From contig JAGOTD010000001.1 of the NCBI GenBank assembly GCA_018061945.1, positions 62,001-126,000 of the forward strand: a stretch of 64,000 nt of DNA, in the 5' to 3' direction. The position numbers were made by a program, and so were the translations under genes. How positions within the stretch are numbered: the stretch's first letter is position 1; the number at the start of each line of letters is the position of its first letter. This stretch comes from Candidatus Peribacteraceae bacterium (GTDB lineage: Bacteria > Patescibacteriota > Gracilibacteria > Peribacterales > Peribacteraceae). Positions 32,045 to 41,424 of this stretch are shown piece by piece. The notes beneath the pieces are model-generated. The model ran no database searches and was not told the DNA's origin. It saw nothing but the letters and a program-made list of their open reading frames with translations.

Positions 32045-32335
32045 TTACAGAATGTGCGGCTGGAAGAAGAACAAATAGGTGGTAATGATGGTAATAATCA
32101 CGGTGGAAATAATATAGATCCACAAAAAAACTCGCTGGGTTTTTTCCGCATTCTTACGATATTCATTGCCCTCCATACCTTCGAAAAATCCTGCATGCCT
32201 GCGCATCATTTTGGCAAAGGAATACCATGCTGCTGCCAGAAAAATGAGGGACGCTACCTGTATGAGTGTTACGACCAGTACCAGCGAGAGACTGACAGGT
32301 GTGGCAAAGAGTGCTTGAGGGTACACTGTATCCAT
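32045..32335 (-). CDS. Small membrane protein, operon partner of the PH-like gene
   Basis: 96 residues from ATG 32335 (an ATG at 32380 would overlap the divergent flavodoxin start, so I prefer the inner one). Two membrane helices (VSLSLVLVVTLIQVASLIFL and RVFLWIYIISTVIITIITTYL) flank a basic cytosolic loop (KMMRRHAGFFEGMEGNEYRKN). No family recognised. The 1-nt gap to the bPH gene suggests that the two products work together at the membrane. Confidence 0.65.
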   Translation of the reverse strand: MDTVYPQALFATPVSLSLVLVVTLIQVASLIFLAAAWYSFAKMMRRHAGFFEGMEGNEYRKNAEKTQRVFLWIYIISTVIITIITTYLFFFQPHIL

Positions 32336-32369
32336 AGATACCAGTGTATCACTCCTCCTGCCGGTTCCT

Positions 32370-32834
32370 ATGCCATCCATTCACTTCATCTACTCTTCCA
32401 CAAGCGGCAATACCGAATATGTTGTTGATACGGTGGCAAAAACAATCTTGTCGATAGCACCAGACACGCACATCGAAATACAGCGAGCGGAACAAGCGAC
32501 GGCGCAAGATCTTGTGCGCGGAGATATTGTCATTCTCGGCTCGGGCACCTGGAATACAGGCGGACGGGAAGGGCAGCTGAATATGTATATGCACCAACTG
32601 CTGATGGAACGTGCCAAGGATATCGACCTGCAGGGAAAGCCTCTGACATTCGTAAGTCTGGGTGACGATCGCTATTATTTCCGCACCCGATGTACCGAAC
32701 ATTTCCTGCGCTTTGCACGTGAGCATAAAGGAACGCTGCTTGTGCCGCCGCTGATTATCGTCAATGAACCGTACGGACAGGAGGAGCGAATCGCGCGATG
32801 GGCAAACAAGCTCATGAGTAAATGTGCAAAGTGA
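32370..32834 (+). CDS. Flavodoxin family protein
   Basis: 154 residues. The FMN phosphate loop is SSTSGNTEYV (family T/SxTGNT), the 50s loop GSGTWNTGGREGQLN fits a long-loop flavodoxin, and SLGDDRYYFRTRC matches the 90s loop (GxGDxxYxFC). Flavodoxins carry electrons in the cytosol, for example to reductases. The length is right. Its 3' end overlaps the open frame of the next gene only if that gene uses its earliest start. Confidence 0.9.
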   Translation: MPSIHFIYSSTSGNTEYVVDTVAKTILSIAPDTHIEIQRAEQATAQDLVRGDIVILGSGTWNTGGREGQLNMYMHQLLMERAKDIDLQGKPLTFVSLGDDRYYFRTRCTEHFLRFAREHKGTLLVPPLIIVNEPYGQEERIARWANKLMSKCAK

Positions 32835-32884
32835 CGCACATAAGAAGCGAGACTACCGATAAACGCACCTGCTACACTACTTGC

Positions 32885-34738
32885 ATGCTATCGACTGTAC
32901 GCTGGAAACAGGTTCTTCCGATCATCGCGCTGTTTACCATAATTGGCGCAATCGTCTTCAATCCGATTTTTTCTAGTCAGTTTGTCGCGTGGGACGATAC
33001 GCAGCTGATTGTGACAAATCCGATCGTGCATGGCCTGAGCATTCGCCACATCATTCAAGCTTTTTCAACTTTTGATCCGGAGCTGTACCTGCCACTTACG
33101 TTTCTCAGCTACCAGATTGACTACACAATCGGCGGACTGAATCCGACTATCTTTCATATTCACAATTTTCTCTTACATGTACTCAATACACTGCTGATTG
33201 TCTGGCTTTTGTTTGTGATCGCTAAAAAGCGTTGGATCGCAATCCTCTGCGGCCTGATCTTTCTCGTGCATCCGCTGCATACCGAAGTTGTAGCGTGGGC
33301 CAGTGCACGCAAAGATGTGCAGTCGACATTTTTCTTTCTAGCGTCTGTGATGGCCTATATCGGTTATCAGCGATTGAATAATTATGATCGACTCGGCGAG
33401 GTGACGGCTGATGTTACGGCTGAGGTTAGGGCTGAGGTTAGGGAACCTCAGCTTCTGCTGCGGATTTTTCAATCATCTAACATTCTCTACTGGTTCAGTA
33501 TCGCCCTTTTTCTCTGTGGATTACTCTCGAAAGTCACAATTGCCACCTTGCCAATCGCACTTATTCTTTTTGATCTGCAACAAGGCAGGAAAATTGATAA
33601 ACGAGTATTCATCGAGAAAATTCCGTACTTCGCCCTATCTGTCATCTTTGGTGTTATCGGACTTATGGGGAAGCAAGCGGTAACACTCCAGACATCATTG
33701 CTACAAAAAATAGTACTAGCCGGCAAAACGACATCATTTCTCCTGCTCAAATTTTTCGTACCGTTACAGTTAAGCCCGATGTATCCGCAAAGCTCAGTAA
33801 TCAACCTCTCAGTCACTTTTTTCCTTCTGCTGATCGTACCGATTGGATTGATAATATGCGGCTTGCTCTTCATCAAAAAGTGGCCAACGATGTCTCTTGG
33901 TTTTTTGTTTTTTCTTCTCACTCTTGCGCCGGCCTTTACGAATATTGTCCGCGCCGGAGAAATAGAATTTGCCGCTGATCGGTATGCGTACCTCCCGTCA
34001 ATCGGCCTCTTGATCGTGATTGCTACATTGATGACGCGTATTGACGTGCATCGCACAATTCGGTTCGCGGCAATCGGCATTACTACCGGTGTCCTTGTTA
34101 TTTTCAGCTGGCTCACTCACACACAAGCGACCGTCTGGCACGGGAGCGATACTCTCTTTGCGCATACACTCAAGCTCTATCCAAAAGCTGTGCCGGCGCT
34201 CGTAAATTTGGGAAGCATCGCCCGCGACCAGAATCAACTTGATCAATCACTTACGCATTTGCATGCAGCACTCGAGCTACACGATACGTCACAAGCACGT
34301 TTGCAAATTGCACTGACATTGTTCAAGCAAAACAAATTACAGGAAGCCACAACACAAGCCGAGGCTGCCTTAGTGTTGGATCCGAAAAATGCGCAGGCGC
34401 ACGAACTCCTTGGGAGTATTGCACTCAGCAATCAACAATTTAACCACGCCATTACTCAGTATCAAAAAGCGCTTGCGATCAATCCGACTCTTATCAATGC
34501 GCTGGGCAACTTAGCGGGGTTGTATCTACTGGGGGAACAACATGCGCAAGCAGAAAACTTGCTTCGCAAGGCGCTCAAAATACAGCCAACAAACATCGGC
34601 AATCAGCTCAATCTAGCGATGGCACTTACGCAGCAAGGAAAGACTACCGATGCAATAGAGTTGTACCAGACAATTCTCGCAGATCACCCCGACTCTGCCT
34701 TGGCTTCGCAAAAACTTGCCGAACTGAGTGGCAACTAA
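32885..34738 (+). CDS. TMTC-like multi-membrane protein with C-terminal TPR repeats
   Basis: 617 residues from ATG 32885. About ten membrane helices (residues 10-430) are followed by TPR repeats to the end (PALVNLGSIARDQNQLDQSL, PKNAQAHELLGSIALSNQQF, NPTLINALGNLAGLYL, QPTNIGNQLNLAMALTQQGK). The N-terminal region has WDDTQLIVTNP and YLPLTFLSYQIDY, then HPLHTEVVAWASARKD, the pattern of DUF1736/TMTC-type proteins related to O-mannosyltransferases (GT-C fold). It may glycosylate exported proteins or lipids; the acidic residues of WDD would be catalytic by analogy. A short tandem repeat (33398-33445) sits in one loop. Confidence 0.82.
   Translation: MLSTVRWKQVLPIIALFTIIGAIVFNPIFSSQFVAWDDTQLIVTNPIVHGLSIRHIIQAFSTFDPELYLPLTFLSYQIDYTIGGLNPTIFHIHNFLLHVLNTLLIVWLLFVIAKKRWIAILCGLIFLVHPLHTEVVAWASARKDVQSTFFFLASVMAYIGYQRLNNYDRLGEVTADVTAEVRAEVREPQLLLRIFQSSNILYWFSIALFLCGLLSKVTIATLPIALILFDLQQGRKIDKRVFIEKIPYFALSVIFGVIGLMGKQAVTLQTSLLQKIVLAGKTTSFLLLKFFVPLQLSPMYPQSSVINLSVTFFLLLIVPIGLIICGLLFIKKWPTMSLGFLFFLLTLAPAFTNIVRAGEIEFAADRYAYLPSIGLLIVIATLMTRIDVHRTIRFAAIGITTGVLVIFSWLTHTQATVWHGSDTLFAHTLKLYPKAVPALVNLGSIARDQNQLDQSLTHLHAALELHDTSQARLQIALTLFKQNKLQEATTQAEAALVLDPKNAQAHELLGSIALSNQQFNHAITQYQKALAINPTLINALGNLAGLYLLGEQHAQAENLLRKALKIQPTNIGNQLNLAMALTQQGKTTDAIELYQTILADHPDSALASQKLAELSGN
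33398..33445 (+). repeat. Four tandem 12-bp units inside the TMTC-like gene
   Basis: Four imperfect units of the form GA(G/T)GT(T/G)A(C/G)GGCT encode (E/D)V(T/R)A repeats in a cytosolic or periplasmic loop. The unit length keeps the frame, so copy number could vary without harm. Confidence 0.8.
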
Positions 34739-34754
34739 GCGGATTGGATGATGA

Positions 34755-36476
34755 TTAATCGGCAGACAAGAACTTTCTGACGACGTATCCTGTCTTGACC
34801 TCATCAAACAAAATCTTGGCCCAATCACCTATGATTTCGAGAATAGCCACGCGTGCATTTTCTGGTAAACCAGCAATAATTTTCGCAGTGGATGAAGGCT
34901 CTGTGCGAACGTTAATGCCAGTAATGACTCTTTCGGTGCCGGTTGTATCAGATGTTGTGGGAGTAGATTCTGGAGGAGAAACCATGACAGCTTCTGGCAG
35001 AGAAGACGATGACATTTCTATATTTTTAGTGATGACGTAACCAGTCATACCGCTTTGCACTTTGACATTCGTCCATTCAGCCTGTTGGCCGAGAATCATG
35101 ACATGCGTTCCAACTGGCAATGCCGTGAGGATAGCAGCCGAAAGCGACGGCTCGGCGCGAAGGTTGCTGATATTTTTAACGGTACCAGAGAGTGGAGCTG
35201 CCAAGTGCTCGTTGACTGGCTGCACTTCTTCAACCGGAGCTGGGTTTGACTGCGGGGCAATCGGCACGCTGCGTACGGTCGCTGTCTCCAGTTTTTTCAG
35301 ATCGAGAGTTTGCGCTCGTACTATGAGTGTCGCTGCTTCTGCACGCGTAATCGGATCATTTGGTTTCACAATATTGAGTGGGTTGCCATTGGCGTCTTTG
35401 TACCCAGTTACCAATCCCAGCGCGTAGCCAGTTGCCAGTGCCGATGCGTACGGATTGCTGTCGCGGACATCGGAGAACGTGTGAACGTAATGCTTAAGCG
35501 GAACACCTACAGCCTCCAAAATCGTCTGCACAACCGCACCGCGCGGCGCCTCTGTCTGGACAACAAGTGCACGGTTGTAAAGCGAAATTTTTCGCTCAGC
35601 TGCGGCCACCCAACCTTCGGCCCATGTGCCTCTGGCCGACACATTCACAGAAGGGGAAGGAGATTCCTTACTACCAACCATCAACATAACCATTTTTGCA
35701 ATATGGTCGTACTGAACACTGTCATTTGGACCAAACAGATGAAGATCCTCGCCTCTGGCGCTCTTGTAACCGGTTACAATTCCTTGCTGTGCGAGAGTTT
35801 CGACAAAGGATGCAAACCATGCAGTTGTCGGTACATCGGTAAAGCTTGATGTAGATGTACTTGGCGAGGAGCTGCTCGTACCAGAGTCAGACGACGATTC
35901 TCCGGCAGAAGAATGTGTTGATCCGCTATTGAGTGATTGCAGGTAGGCACGATACCCACCACCTGCTCCACCACCTCCGCCACCGCCACCGCCCGAACTT
36001 GAGCCAGAATTGCCTGAAGACGATGATGAACTGGCTGCCGGAGCTGTCACCACCTGTACGACCGTATTCGATGTACTGCCGGTATAAGTAAGGTTACCGC
36101 TATACACCGCCGTCAGACTATGAGATCCAGCTGCAAGGGCAGACGTGGTAAGTGAACCCGATGCATGGCCGAGAGTCGCGGAACCGATCGTTGTACCACT
36201 GTTTTTAAAGGTGACAGTGCCGGTCGCCGCCGACGGCGATACAGTGGCTGTGAGCGTGATGCTCGCGCCAAAGGCAGACGGGTTGGTTCCCGAAGCCAAC
36301 ACGATCGTCGAACCAGATAGTGCACCTTCATTGTAGTTGCCTCCGTTGTAGTAACCGGACCCATAACTGAGGGCAAATACAAAAGATGGAACAAGCGCGA
36401 GGGCAACAGCCATACAAAAAAATGCTCCAGTTATGGCGCGATTTATACTGAGAAAGCTAGTTCTTGGCTCCACCAT
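34755..36476 (-). CDS. Surface protein: Ig-like, two SLH and two SH3-like domains
   Basis: 573 residues. Signal peptide (hydrophobic AFFCMAVALALVPSFVFA), then a Big_3/5-type Ig-like domain (SITLTATVSPSAATGTVTF, then SLTAVYSGN), a Ser/Gly-rich linker with poly-Gly, SLH-like units (FTDVPTTAWFASFVETLAQQ, and FSDVRDSNPYASALATGYA with ITRAEAATLIVRA) and two bacterial SH3 domains (SNLRAEPSLSAAILTALPVG; INVRTEPSSTAKIIAGLPEN). SLH domains bind secondary cell-wall polymers and SH3b domains bind peptidoglycan, so it is a cell-wall-anchored exported protein. A tiny exported protein gene overlaps its 5' end by 20 nt. Likely role: cell-surface structure or adhesion. Confidence 0.92.
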   Translation of the reverse strand: MVEPRTSFLSINRAITGAFFCMAVALALVPSFVFALSYGSGYYNGGNYNEGALSGSTIVLASGTNPSAFGASITLTATVSPSAATGTVTFKNSGTTIGSATLGHASGSLTTSALAAGSHSLTAVYSGNLTYTGSTSNTVVQVVTAPAASSSSSSGNSGSSSGGGGGGGGGAGGGYRAYLQSLNSGSTHSSAGESSSDSGTSSSSPSTSTSSFTDVPTTAWFASFVETLAQQGIVTGYKSARGEDLHLFGPNDSVQYDHIAKMVMLMVGSKESPSPSVNVSARGTWAEGWVAAAERKISLYNRALVVQTEAPRGAVVQTILEAVGVPLKHYVHTFSDVRDSNPYASALATGYALGLVTGYKDANGNPLNIVKPNDPITRAEAATLIVRAQTLDLKKLETATVRSVPIAPQSNPAPVEEVQPVNEHLAAPLSGTVKNISNLRAEPSLSAAILTALPVGTHVMILGQQAEWTNVKVQSGMTGYVITKNIEMSSSSLPEAVMVSPPESTPTTSDTTGTERVITGINVRTEPSSTAKIIAGLPENARVAILEIIGDWAKILFDEVKTGYVVRKFLSAD

Positions 36477-36606
36477 AGGGTGCGTTACCGTAAGAACCGG
36501 GATTGTGCCTACTTATTTTCGTGCTATCGGCAACAGAAGGCAATCGGCTCAATATAAATAATCCAAAAAACGCTGTAGTGTAGCGGAGAAACTCTTTGCG
36601 AGTCAT
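36457..36606 (-). CDS. Small exported protein upstream of the SLH protein (49 aa)
   Basis: 49 residues from ATG 36606 (ATG 36621 adds 5). MTRKEFLRYTTAFFGLFILS looks like a short export signal with a basic n-region, partly like a Tat signal (RKEFL), and the tail ends GSYGNAPYGGAKN, reminiscent of the SYGSGYYNGGNY stretch just after the signal peptide of the following SLH protein. The 20-nt overlap with that gene suggests translational coupling. No family name is known to me. Confidence 0.55.
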   Translation of the reverse strand: MTRKEFLRYTTAFFGLFILSRLPSVADSTKISRHNPGSYGNAPYGGAKN

Positions 36607-36885
36607 GAGTGTAGTAAGCATGGATTGTATGATACCCCATGTTTGCACCAGAAGAAAAATCTATTGAGTTCTTTGCATTGACAATAGAATATTTATATTT
36701 ACCTGAACCATTGATACAGATTGAGAGCTTGTTATACTGACTGTATCTTTTAGATGTATTTTTCTTCATCAATCCATGGCGCGACTTCCGGTAGCAGCCA
36801 GTGATAGGGGTACAATGAGCAATGACTTTAAAAAGATGTAAACACTGCTGTTTCGTAAATTTCTTCCTGTTATTCACTGTCTTCT

Positions 36886-37593
36886 ATGCACATTTCTGGG
36901 ATTCTTGGTGCGGCGGCAAGCGGACCTACTCTTCATTTGCGGGCAACACTTGGACTGCATCAAGACAGTGCTAGAACGACGACTGCAACCGCGAATAATG
37001 ATCCTGTAGGGAGCTGGTACAATCAGAGCAGTGATCGCTATCCGTTTTCGCAGAGCACATCGGGCTACCGACCACTTTTGCAGACAACACTGCCAAGCGT
37101 CCTTTTTGACGGCACCGACGACTATCTGATTTCTACTACGTCCTTTACCGATGTTATTGGCTCGGTACTCGTTGTTTTTAAAACTGGTGGAACTGCTTTT
37201 GCCACCCGCGGCGCACAAGTCCTTATTTCGAGTGCAGACAATGGCACAGCAAATAATTGGTTCGAAATAGGGATTACCTCCACTGGATTTGTGTACGCCG
37301 AATCCAATGCAGGCGGCACGAAGCATACGGTGACAGGCAGTACTACTCTCGCCGTCTCGACCTCCTATTCCCTCGCTGTCACTCACGATGGTACGGACTA
37401 CTACATGAGCCTGAGCGGGACAGAGGAAAATCCCCTTGTTATTGTTAACATCGGAACATTTGCATGGTTTGGCGATGTGTCGGGTGCAGACAATATAGTA
37501 GTGGGTGGTACGCTGACATCAGCGGGCCTCGTGCGACCGTTTCAAGGCGAGATATTAGAACTGAGTGTCTACGCACAAGATATTACAAGCTGA
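36886..37593 (+). CDS. LamG/concanavalin-like secreted or tail-fibre-like protein
   Basis: 235 residues, beta-rich. The order WYNQSSD ... YRPLLQTTLPSVLFDGTDDYL, VLVVFKTGG, WFEIGITSTGFVYAES, SLAVTHDGTDYYMSLSG and GEILELSVYAQDIT is the plan of a LamG-like jelly-roll domain, as seen in phage tail proteins and large exported proteins. No clear signal peptide. Its end overlaps the next frame by 29 nt, and the two may be one split gene or a coupled pair. Confidence 0.7.
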   Translation: MHISGILGAAASGPTLHLRATLGLHQDSARTTTATANNDPVGSWYNQSSDRYPFSQSTSGYRPLLQTTLPSVLFDGTDDYLISTTSFTDVIGSVLVVFKTGGTAFATRGAQVLISSADNGTANNWFEIGITSTGFVYAESNAGGTKHTVTGSTTLAVSTSYSLAVTHDGTDYYMSLSGTEENPLVIVNIGTFAWFGDVSGADNIVVGGTLTSAGLVRPFQGEILELSVYAQDITS

Positions 37594-39619
37594 TTCATAT
37601 TCGAGTAGTATTTCTTTTTTCACTTTTGCTATAGCTACCTACACCACAACACAGGCAGGTGCATGGAGTAGTGCATCCACCTGGGGCGGATCGGGTGTTC
37701 CTGGGAATACTGACACCGCCGTTATTACCTACGCCGTCACACTGGCGAGTGCTGTAACTGTGGGCACCTCTCCGGCTGTCGCCACAACTGATGCGGTCAC
37801 CATCAACAATAATGGTACATCCACCAATGGCACGCTCACCATCCAAAGTGGGGGCATACTCACACTGCGCGGGCGCTTAACAGCAGCGGGAACCTCGTCT
37901 GGAATTGCCTTTCTCAAAGTGGAACCGGGAGGAGGTGTCGTGGTCGATTCGACCCAAGCAACCGCGCAGACCAACTACATCATGCGCATGACAGGCACAT
38001 CGGACTACTTCTGGTTTGCCGGCACGTCGGGTGGCACGCGCCCCTACATCACCGCCTTAAATGATCCGATGCCAAATGTGGGAGGAACGCCTGCGGCCCT
38101 TCCGTGTCGTATTACATCGGGATTCAGCGGAAATCCTCGTTTTATTGCGACCTACAGCACCTTTACACGCGTGGGATCGACATCCACTCTCTACGCAATT
38201 TCGGGCCCGTGCTATCCCGATATTTCCTATTGCCGTTTCGATACCTGCGGGACCATTTATATTGCGGGACTTCCGGCTACTGTCACCCTTAATATTCAGT
38301 CGTCCACATGGGTGAATTCCGTGGCTGCTCCTGTCATTGTGACAGCGGCAAATACACTAAATACATCGGGAACGCGCGCAATCCAACGCTGCGTATTCGA
38401 TACGGGGATTGCCGCAGCTGCCACCGATGTCATCATGAATAATAATATTGTTTGTGGGTACAACGCCAACGCCGGCGTTTCGCAAACAGGTGGGCTGGGC
38501 CTTATTTCCGATACTCTGTTTATTCTTCCACAATCGACATCGGGGGGAGGATACTTTCAACGCTACTTGAATTGTTACATTTTGGGTGTGTACCAAGCAA
38601 CGAATGCGCGATTCTCCCTGACATCCAACGTTGTCACCAACACTGATGTAGATGCATCAACACCCACCTTCGACCGACTCATTTTTGATTATCCCAATAC
38701 CTCTTCTGTTGCCTACGACGGCGGCGTTGTAGCTGGCGGAGACCTTGGCGATTCGGGAGATTTGATCCAGACACCATCGAGCAATCCGGCATCGGCAATT
38801 ACGACGACGATTGCCAATTCGATCGCTCTACCAATCTCCTCGGGGCACCCGGCCGATTCGTATGCCAGTCGTGGTATCTATCCTGGGACAATGTTTACTG
38901 GCCGTGGGCATGCCAATACTATTATGCGCTCGTATCACAACACGTGGTTCAGTTACGACGGATCTGCCACTCGCGGATCGCACGGGGTCATTAACGTTGC
39001 TGAGTCCACGACGTCTACGGTGGCAACCGTGACTTTGTTCCGCGACAATCTTTGTTGGTCGAACTTGACCTCTGGCATGCCGATGACGCTCGATACCTCG
39101 GCGACGACCAATGCCGTCACGCCGTCGGGTGTGTACAACAACGCTTCATACAACCTGATTACACATAGTCAGTCGGGTTCTGCGAACGGAAAGACCTATT
39201 TCGGCACGTCATCGGGGACGATTGGTGCAAATGATATTGTCAACAGTGATCCTGGTTTTGTCGATTCCACTCGCTGTTTTGTGAAATGGGTACGCACACT
39301 GCGTGGCGACTTGGGAAGTGGGTCAAGCAACGGTGCGGGCTCGTACACGGGAGCAACGTACACGGATGAACAGACGATTGCGTTTGGTATTGCTGAACTA
39401 AAAAAACTGAACGATGCGGATTTTGACTCGCGCTACACACGCGCGGCACTCACTGCCTACGTCCGCGAAGGGTTTAAAGTAACCAATGCCTCCTTTCGCA
39501 GTGGCAGCTCCGATACCGGCACAATCGGCGGCGCCAATTATCATAAATCCACGAGATCAACAACGAAATTATCCGCCCTGCGCACAGCCATCAACACACG
39601 ATATGGGATCAGCGTATAG
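37565..39619 (+). CDS. Large beta-helix (G8-like/right-handed) extracellular protein
   Basis: 684 residues if GTG 37565 is the start; no ATG is available in the N-terminal region. Residues 27-130 look like a G8-type domain (QAGAWSSASTWGGSGVPGN, then DAVTINNNGTSTNGTLTIQ), followed by several hundred Gly/Thr/Ser/Asn-rich residues typical of a parallel beta helix, and a C-terminal helical segment (IAFGIAELKKLNDADFDSRY). It could be a surface adhesin or a phage-tail-like fibre. The missing good start and the overlap with the LamG frame raise the possibility of a frameshifted single gene. Its 3' end overlaps that of convergent tatC by 11 nt. Confidence 0.7.
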   Translation: MSTHKILQADSYSSSISFFTFAIATYTTTQAGAWSSASTWGGSGVPGNTDTAVITYAVTLASAVTVGTSPAVATTDAVTINNNGTSTNGTLTIQSGGILTLRGRLTAAGTSSGIAFLKVEPGGGVVVDSTQATAQTNYIMRMTGTSDYFWFAGTSGGTRPYITALNDPMPNVGGTPAALPCRITSGFSGNPRFIATYSTFTRVGSTSTLYAISGPCYPDISYCRFDTCGTIYIAGLPATVTLNIQSSTWVNSVAAPVIVTAANTLNTSGTRAIQRCVFDTGIAAAATDVIMNNNIVCGYNANAGVSQTGGLGLISDTLFILPQSTSGGGYFQRYLNCYILGVYQATNARFSLTSNVVTNTDVDASTPTFDRLIFDYPNTSSVAYDGGVVAGGDLGDSGDLIQTPSSNPASAITTTIANSIALPISSGHPADSYASRGIYPGTMFTGRGHANTIMRSYHNTWFSYDGSATRGSHGVINVAESTTSTVATVTLFRDNLCWSNLTSGMPMTLDTSATTNAVTPSGVYNNASYNLITHSQSGSANGKTYFGTSSGTIGANDIVNSDPGFVDSTRCFVKWVRTLRGDLGSGSSNGAGSYTGATYTDEQTIAFGIAELKKLNDADFDSRYTRAALTAYVREGFKVTNASFRSGSSDTGTIGGANYHKSTRSTTKLSALRTAINTRYGISV

Positions 39620-40349
39620 TCGATACGGTGTGTGCCTGCTTTTTGTCAATTTTGCGAGAGATACTCCACTGTAGTATTCGCGCAGCCACGATACTTCCTT
39701 CGTAAATAATCGCCGCCGGCACAGCGACAATGAGCAAATTGAAAATATCAACTGTCGGTGTCACCATGGCAAGGACAGCAATACCGATAACATAGACATA
39801 GGGCCGTTTTGCCGACAGCGTCTTCACATTCAACGCCCGCATGTAGGTTCCGGCGAGAATGAAGATGGGAATCTGAAAAATAGCGGCAATGATGAATGAC
39901 TGTGTAAGCAGAAAATCCAGATAACTGTTAGCCGTGATCATGTTCTGAATCCCTTCAATATTGATGGAGAGTAAGAACTGCAGGCTGATGGGAATGATGA
40001 CAAAAAAAGCGTAGCCAAGTCCGCAGAGCGCCAGAATGGAAATAGTAAAATAGATGATACACAGCATCAGCCAGCCGGACTTGTGCATAGCCGGGCGGAT
40101 GAAACCCAAAATACACCAGTTGATAACAGGGAATGCCAGAATAATGCCGCCAAAGAGATCGATCTTCAAAATGAAGAAGAGTGGATCCATCGGCGACAGG
40201 AAAAAAAGCTGATGATCCCCTGTTGGTTTCAGCAAAAACCGGATCAGCGGATCATGATAATAGTGAGCGACCAGCGCCCCGACGACAATAGCAGCCACGC
40301 ATACCAGTATCTTGGTTCGCAGCTCAAGAAGATGGTCGAGGAACATCAT
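39609..40349 (-). CDS. tatC: Twin-arginine translocase subunit TatC
   Basis: 246 residues, six membrane helices. The N-terminal FLDHLLELRTKI matches the conserved FxxHLxELRxR, and SPMDPLFFILKIDLFGG, ITANSYLDFLL and VIGIAVLAMVTPTVDIFN are the family's F-x-K, LxxF and TPPD-like positions (here TPTVD, with Thr in place of the second Pro). TatC forms the substrate receptor of the Tat pathway, exporting folded proteins. It lies 3 nt after tatA on the same strand, so this is a two-gene TatAC system. Confidence 0.95.
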   Translation of the reverse strand: MMFLDHLLELRTKILVCVAAIVVGALVAHYYHDPLIRFLLKPTGDHQLFFLSPMDPLFFILKIDLFGGIILAFPVINWCILGFIRPAMHKSGWLMLCIIYFTISILALCGLGYAFFVIIPISLQFLLSINIEGIQNMITANSYLDFLLTQSFIIAAIFQIPIFILAGTYMRALNVKTLSAKRPYVYVIGIAVLAMVTPTVDIFNLLIVAVPAAIIYEGSIVAARILQWSISRKIDKKQAHTVSTIR

Positions 40350-40352
40350 ATA

Positions 40353-40568
40353 CTAAGCGTCCTTTTTCTTATCGGTGTGATCCGCTTTTTCTTCTTTCTT
40401 CTGCTCTTTCTCCATTTCGGTAACCGGCTTTTCGAAACCAGCCTTGAGTTCTTTAAATGACTTTCCGATGCTACGCGCCAGTTCGGGCAACTTGTCCTTG
40501 CCAAAGAATAAGAGCAACACGACAAGAATAAGGATGATTTCCGGCGTACCGAGCCCAAAGAAGTTCAT
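40353..40568 (-). CDS. tatA: Twin-arginine translocase subunit TatA
   Basis: 71 residues: membrane helix (GTPEIILILVVLLLFFG), FGKDKLPELARSIGKSFKELKAG amphipathic helix, then a charged tail. This is the standard TatA plan with the FG hinge. It precedes tatC by 3 nt. With no tatB gene visible, TatA probably does both roles, as in minimal Tat systems. Confidence 0.95.
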   Translation of the reverse strand: MNFFGLGTPEIILILVVLLLFFGKDKLPELARSIGKSFKELKAGFEKPVTEMEKEQKKEEKADHTDKKKDA

Positions 40569-40855
40569 ACAGCGAGTGAGGAGCGGATAGAGTGATGCTC
40601 TCGACTCTATAACTCTTCAAAACGGAAATCAACGAAATGGTGCATTTCATATTTTCTGTACGCAACAACACAAGAGAGAATATATCTCCACTCGTTACTT
40701 CTGTCTGATTATCCATCTTTTTTTAGTTACCAGCAATTAGGCAGAAAAATGGGTGCGATCGGCAGGCTGTCGTACTGTTATTTTTTGAGAGGAATCTGAA
40801 AAAAGAGGCGATAGTCAGATGTAAGAATAGCGCCACTGTGCCTAGAGCATCCGCA
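40569..40855. other. Region without a recognised gene
   Basis: 287 bases hold only short unsupported frames; I see no repeat or RNA structure beyond the tatA 5' region. Confidence 0.4.
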
Positions 40856-41344
40856 CTATGCAGAAGGCTCACTCAGTTGAGCAATGCATTTGAAAATATC
40901 TGCAGCGAATCGAGTTTGAATAACGAGGATCGGCGATTTGACTTTTACTTCTTTTTGCCGACCTTCTTCTTCGATCCAAATAACTTTTTCTCTACTCACT
41001 ACAGTCATTGGCTCTGTCTTATGATAAGAGCTTCCGGAGCCGTATTGTGCAATTGTTATGAGACCTGAATACACTGTACGCTGCGGCATATCATTAGAAA
41101 ATCGACAATGTTCAGGAGGAAATATTGCGTTTCCTTTCAAAATTGACTGCATTTTTTCTCGTACTTTATCCCATGAATCATACTTGCCAACATCGTAAGA
41201 CACTACACGAATGCGCAGTGGATCGCGCAGTGGATCAGTAGGCCTGTCATCGTGCAGTGGCCCTATGATAATATCATTTTTCCCTGCGGTTTCTTGAAAT
41301 TTCACCATTGCGCCAAGTCTCTCATTTTTTGAAAAATCACTCAT
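40856..41344 (-). CDS. Uncharacterised protein (162 aa)
   Basis: 162 residues from ATG 41344 (ATG 41350 would add 2). No family recognised. It has a strand-rich middle (IRVVSYDVGKYDSWDKVREKM) and a C-terminal part with WIEEEGRQKEVKVKSPILVIQT, giving an alternating alpha/beta composition without signal or membrane segment. The A/T-rich base composition resembles the SNF2 operon, and the promoter is leaderless-type, with the -10 box 6 nt before the ATG. Confidence 0.65.
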   Translation of the reverse strand: MSDFSKNERLGAMVKFQETAGKNDIIIGPLHDDRPTDPLRDPLRIRVVSYDVGKYDSWDKVREKMQSILKGNAIFPPEHCRFSNDMPQRTVYSGLITIAQYGSGSSYHKTEPMTVVSREKVIWIEEEGRQKEVKVKSPILVIQTRFAADIFKCIAQLSEPSA

Positions 41345-41350
41345 AAGCAT

Positions 41351-41379
41351 ACTATCTTAAAATTATATAATTTTGTCAA
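41351..41379 (-). promoter_or_regulatory. Leaderless-type promoter
   Basis: Minus-strand TTGACA (41379-41374), 17-bp spacer, GATAGT (41356-41351), 6 nt to ATG 41344. Confidence 0.6.
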
Positions 41380-41424
41380 ATATGCGTGAGTACGGCTTCC
41401 TGCATATTGACATGCGTAGAGAGC

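Noticed and set aside
33398..33445. Tandem repeat considered as a CRISPR-like array
   Set aside because: Units are adjacent without spacers and lie in frame within a gene. No direct repeats with spacers were seen anywhere.
35310..35849. 179-codon plus-strand frame inside the SLH protein gene
   Set aside because: Antisense of a multi-domain gene with clear SLH and SH3 domains.
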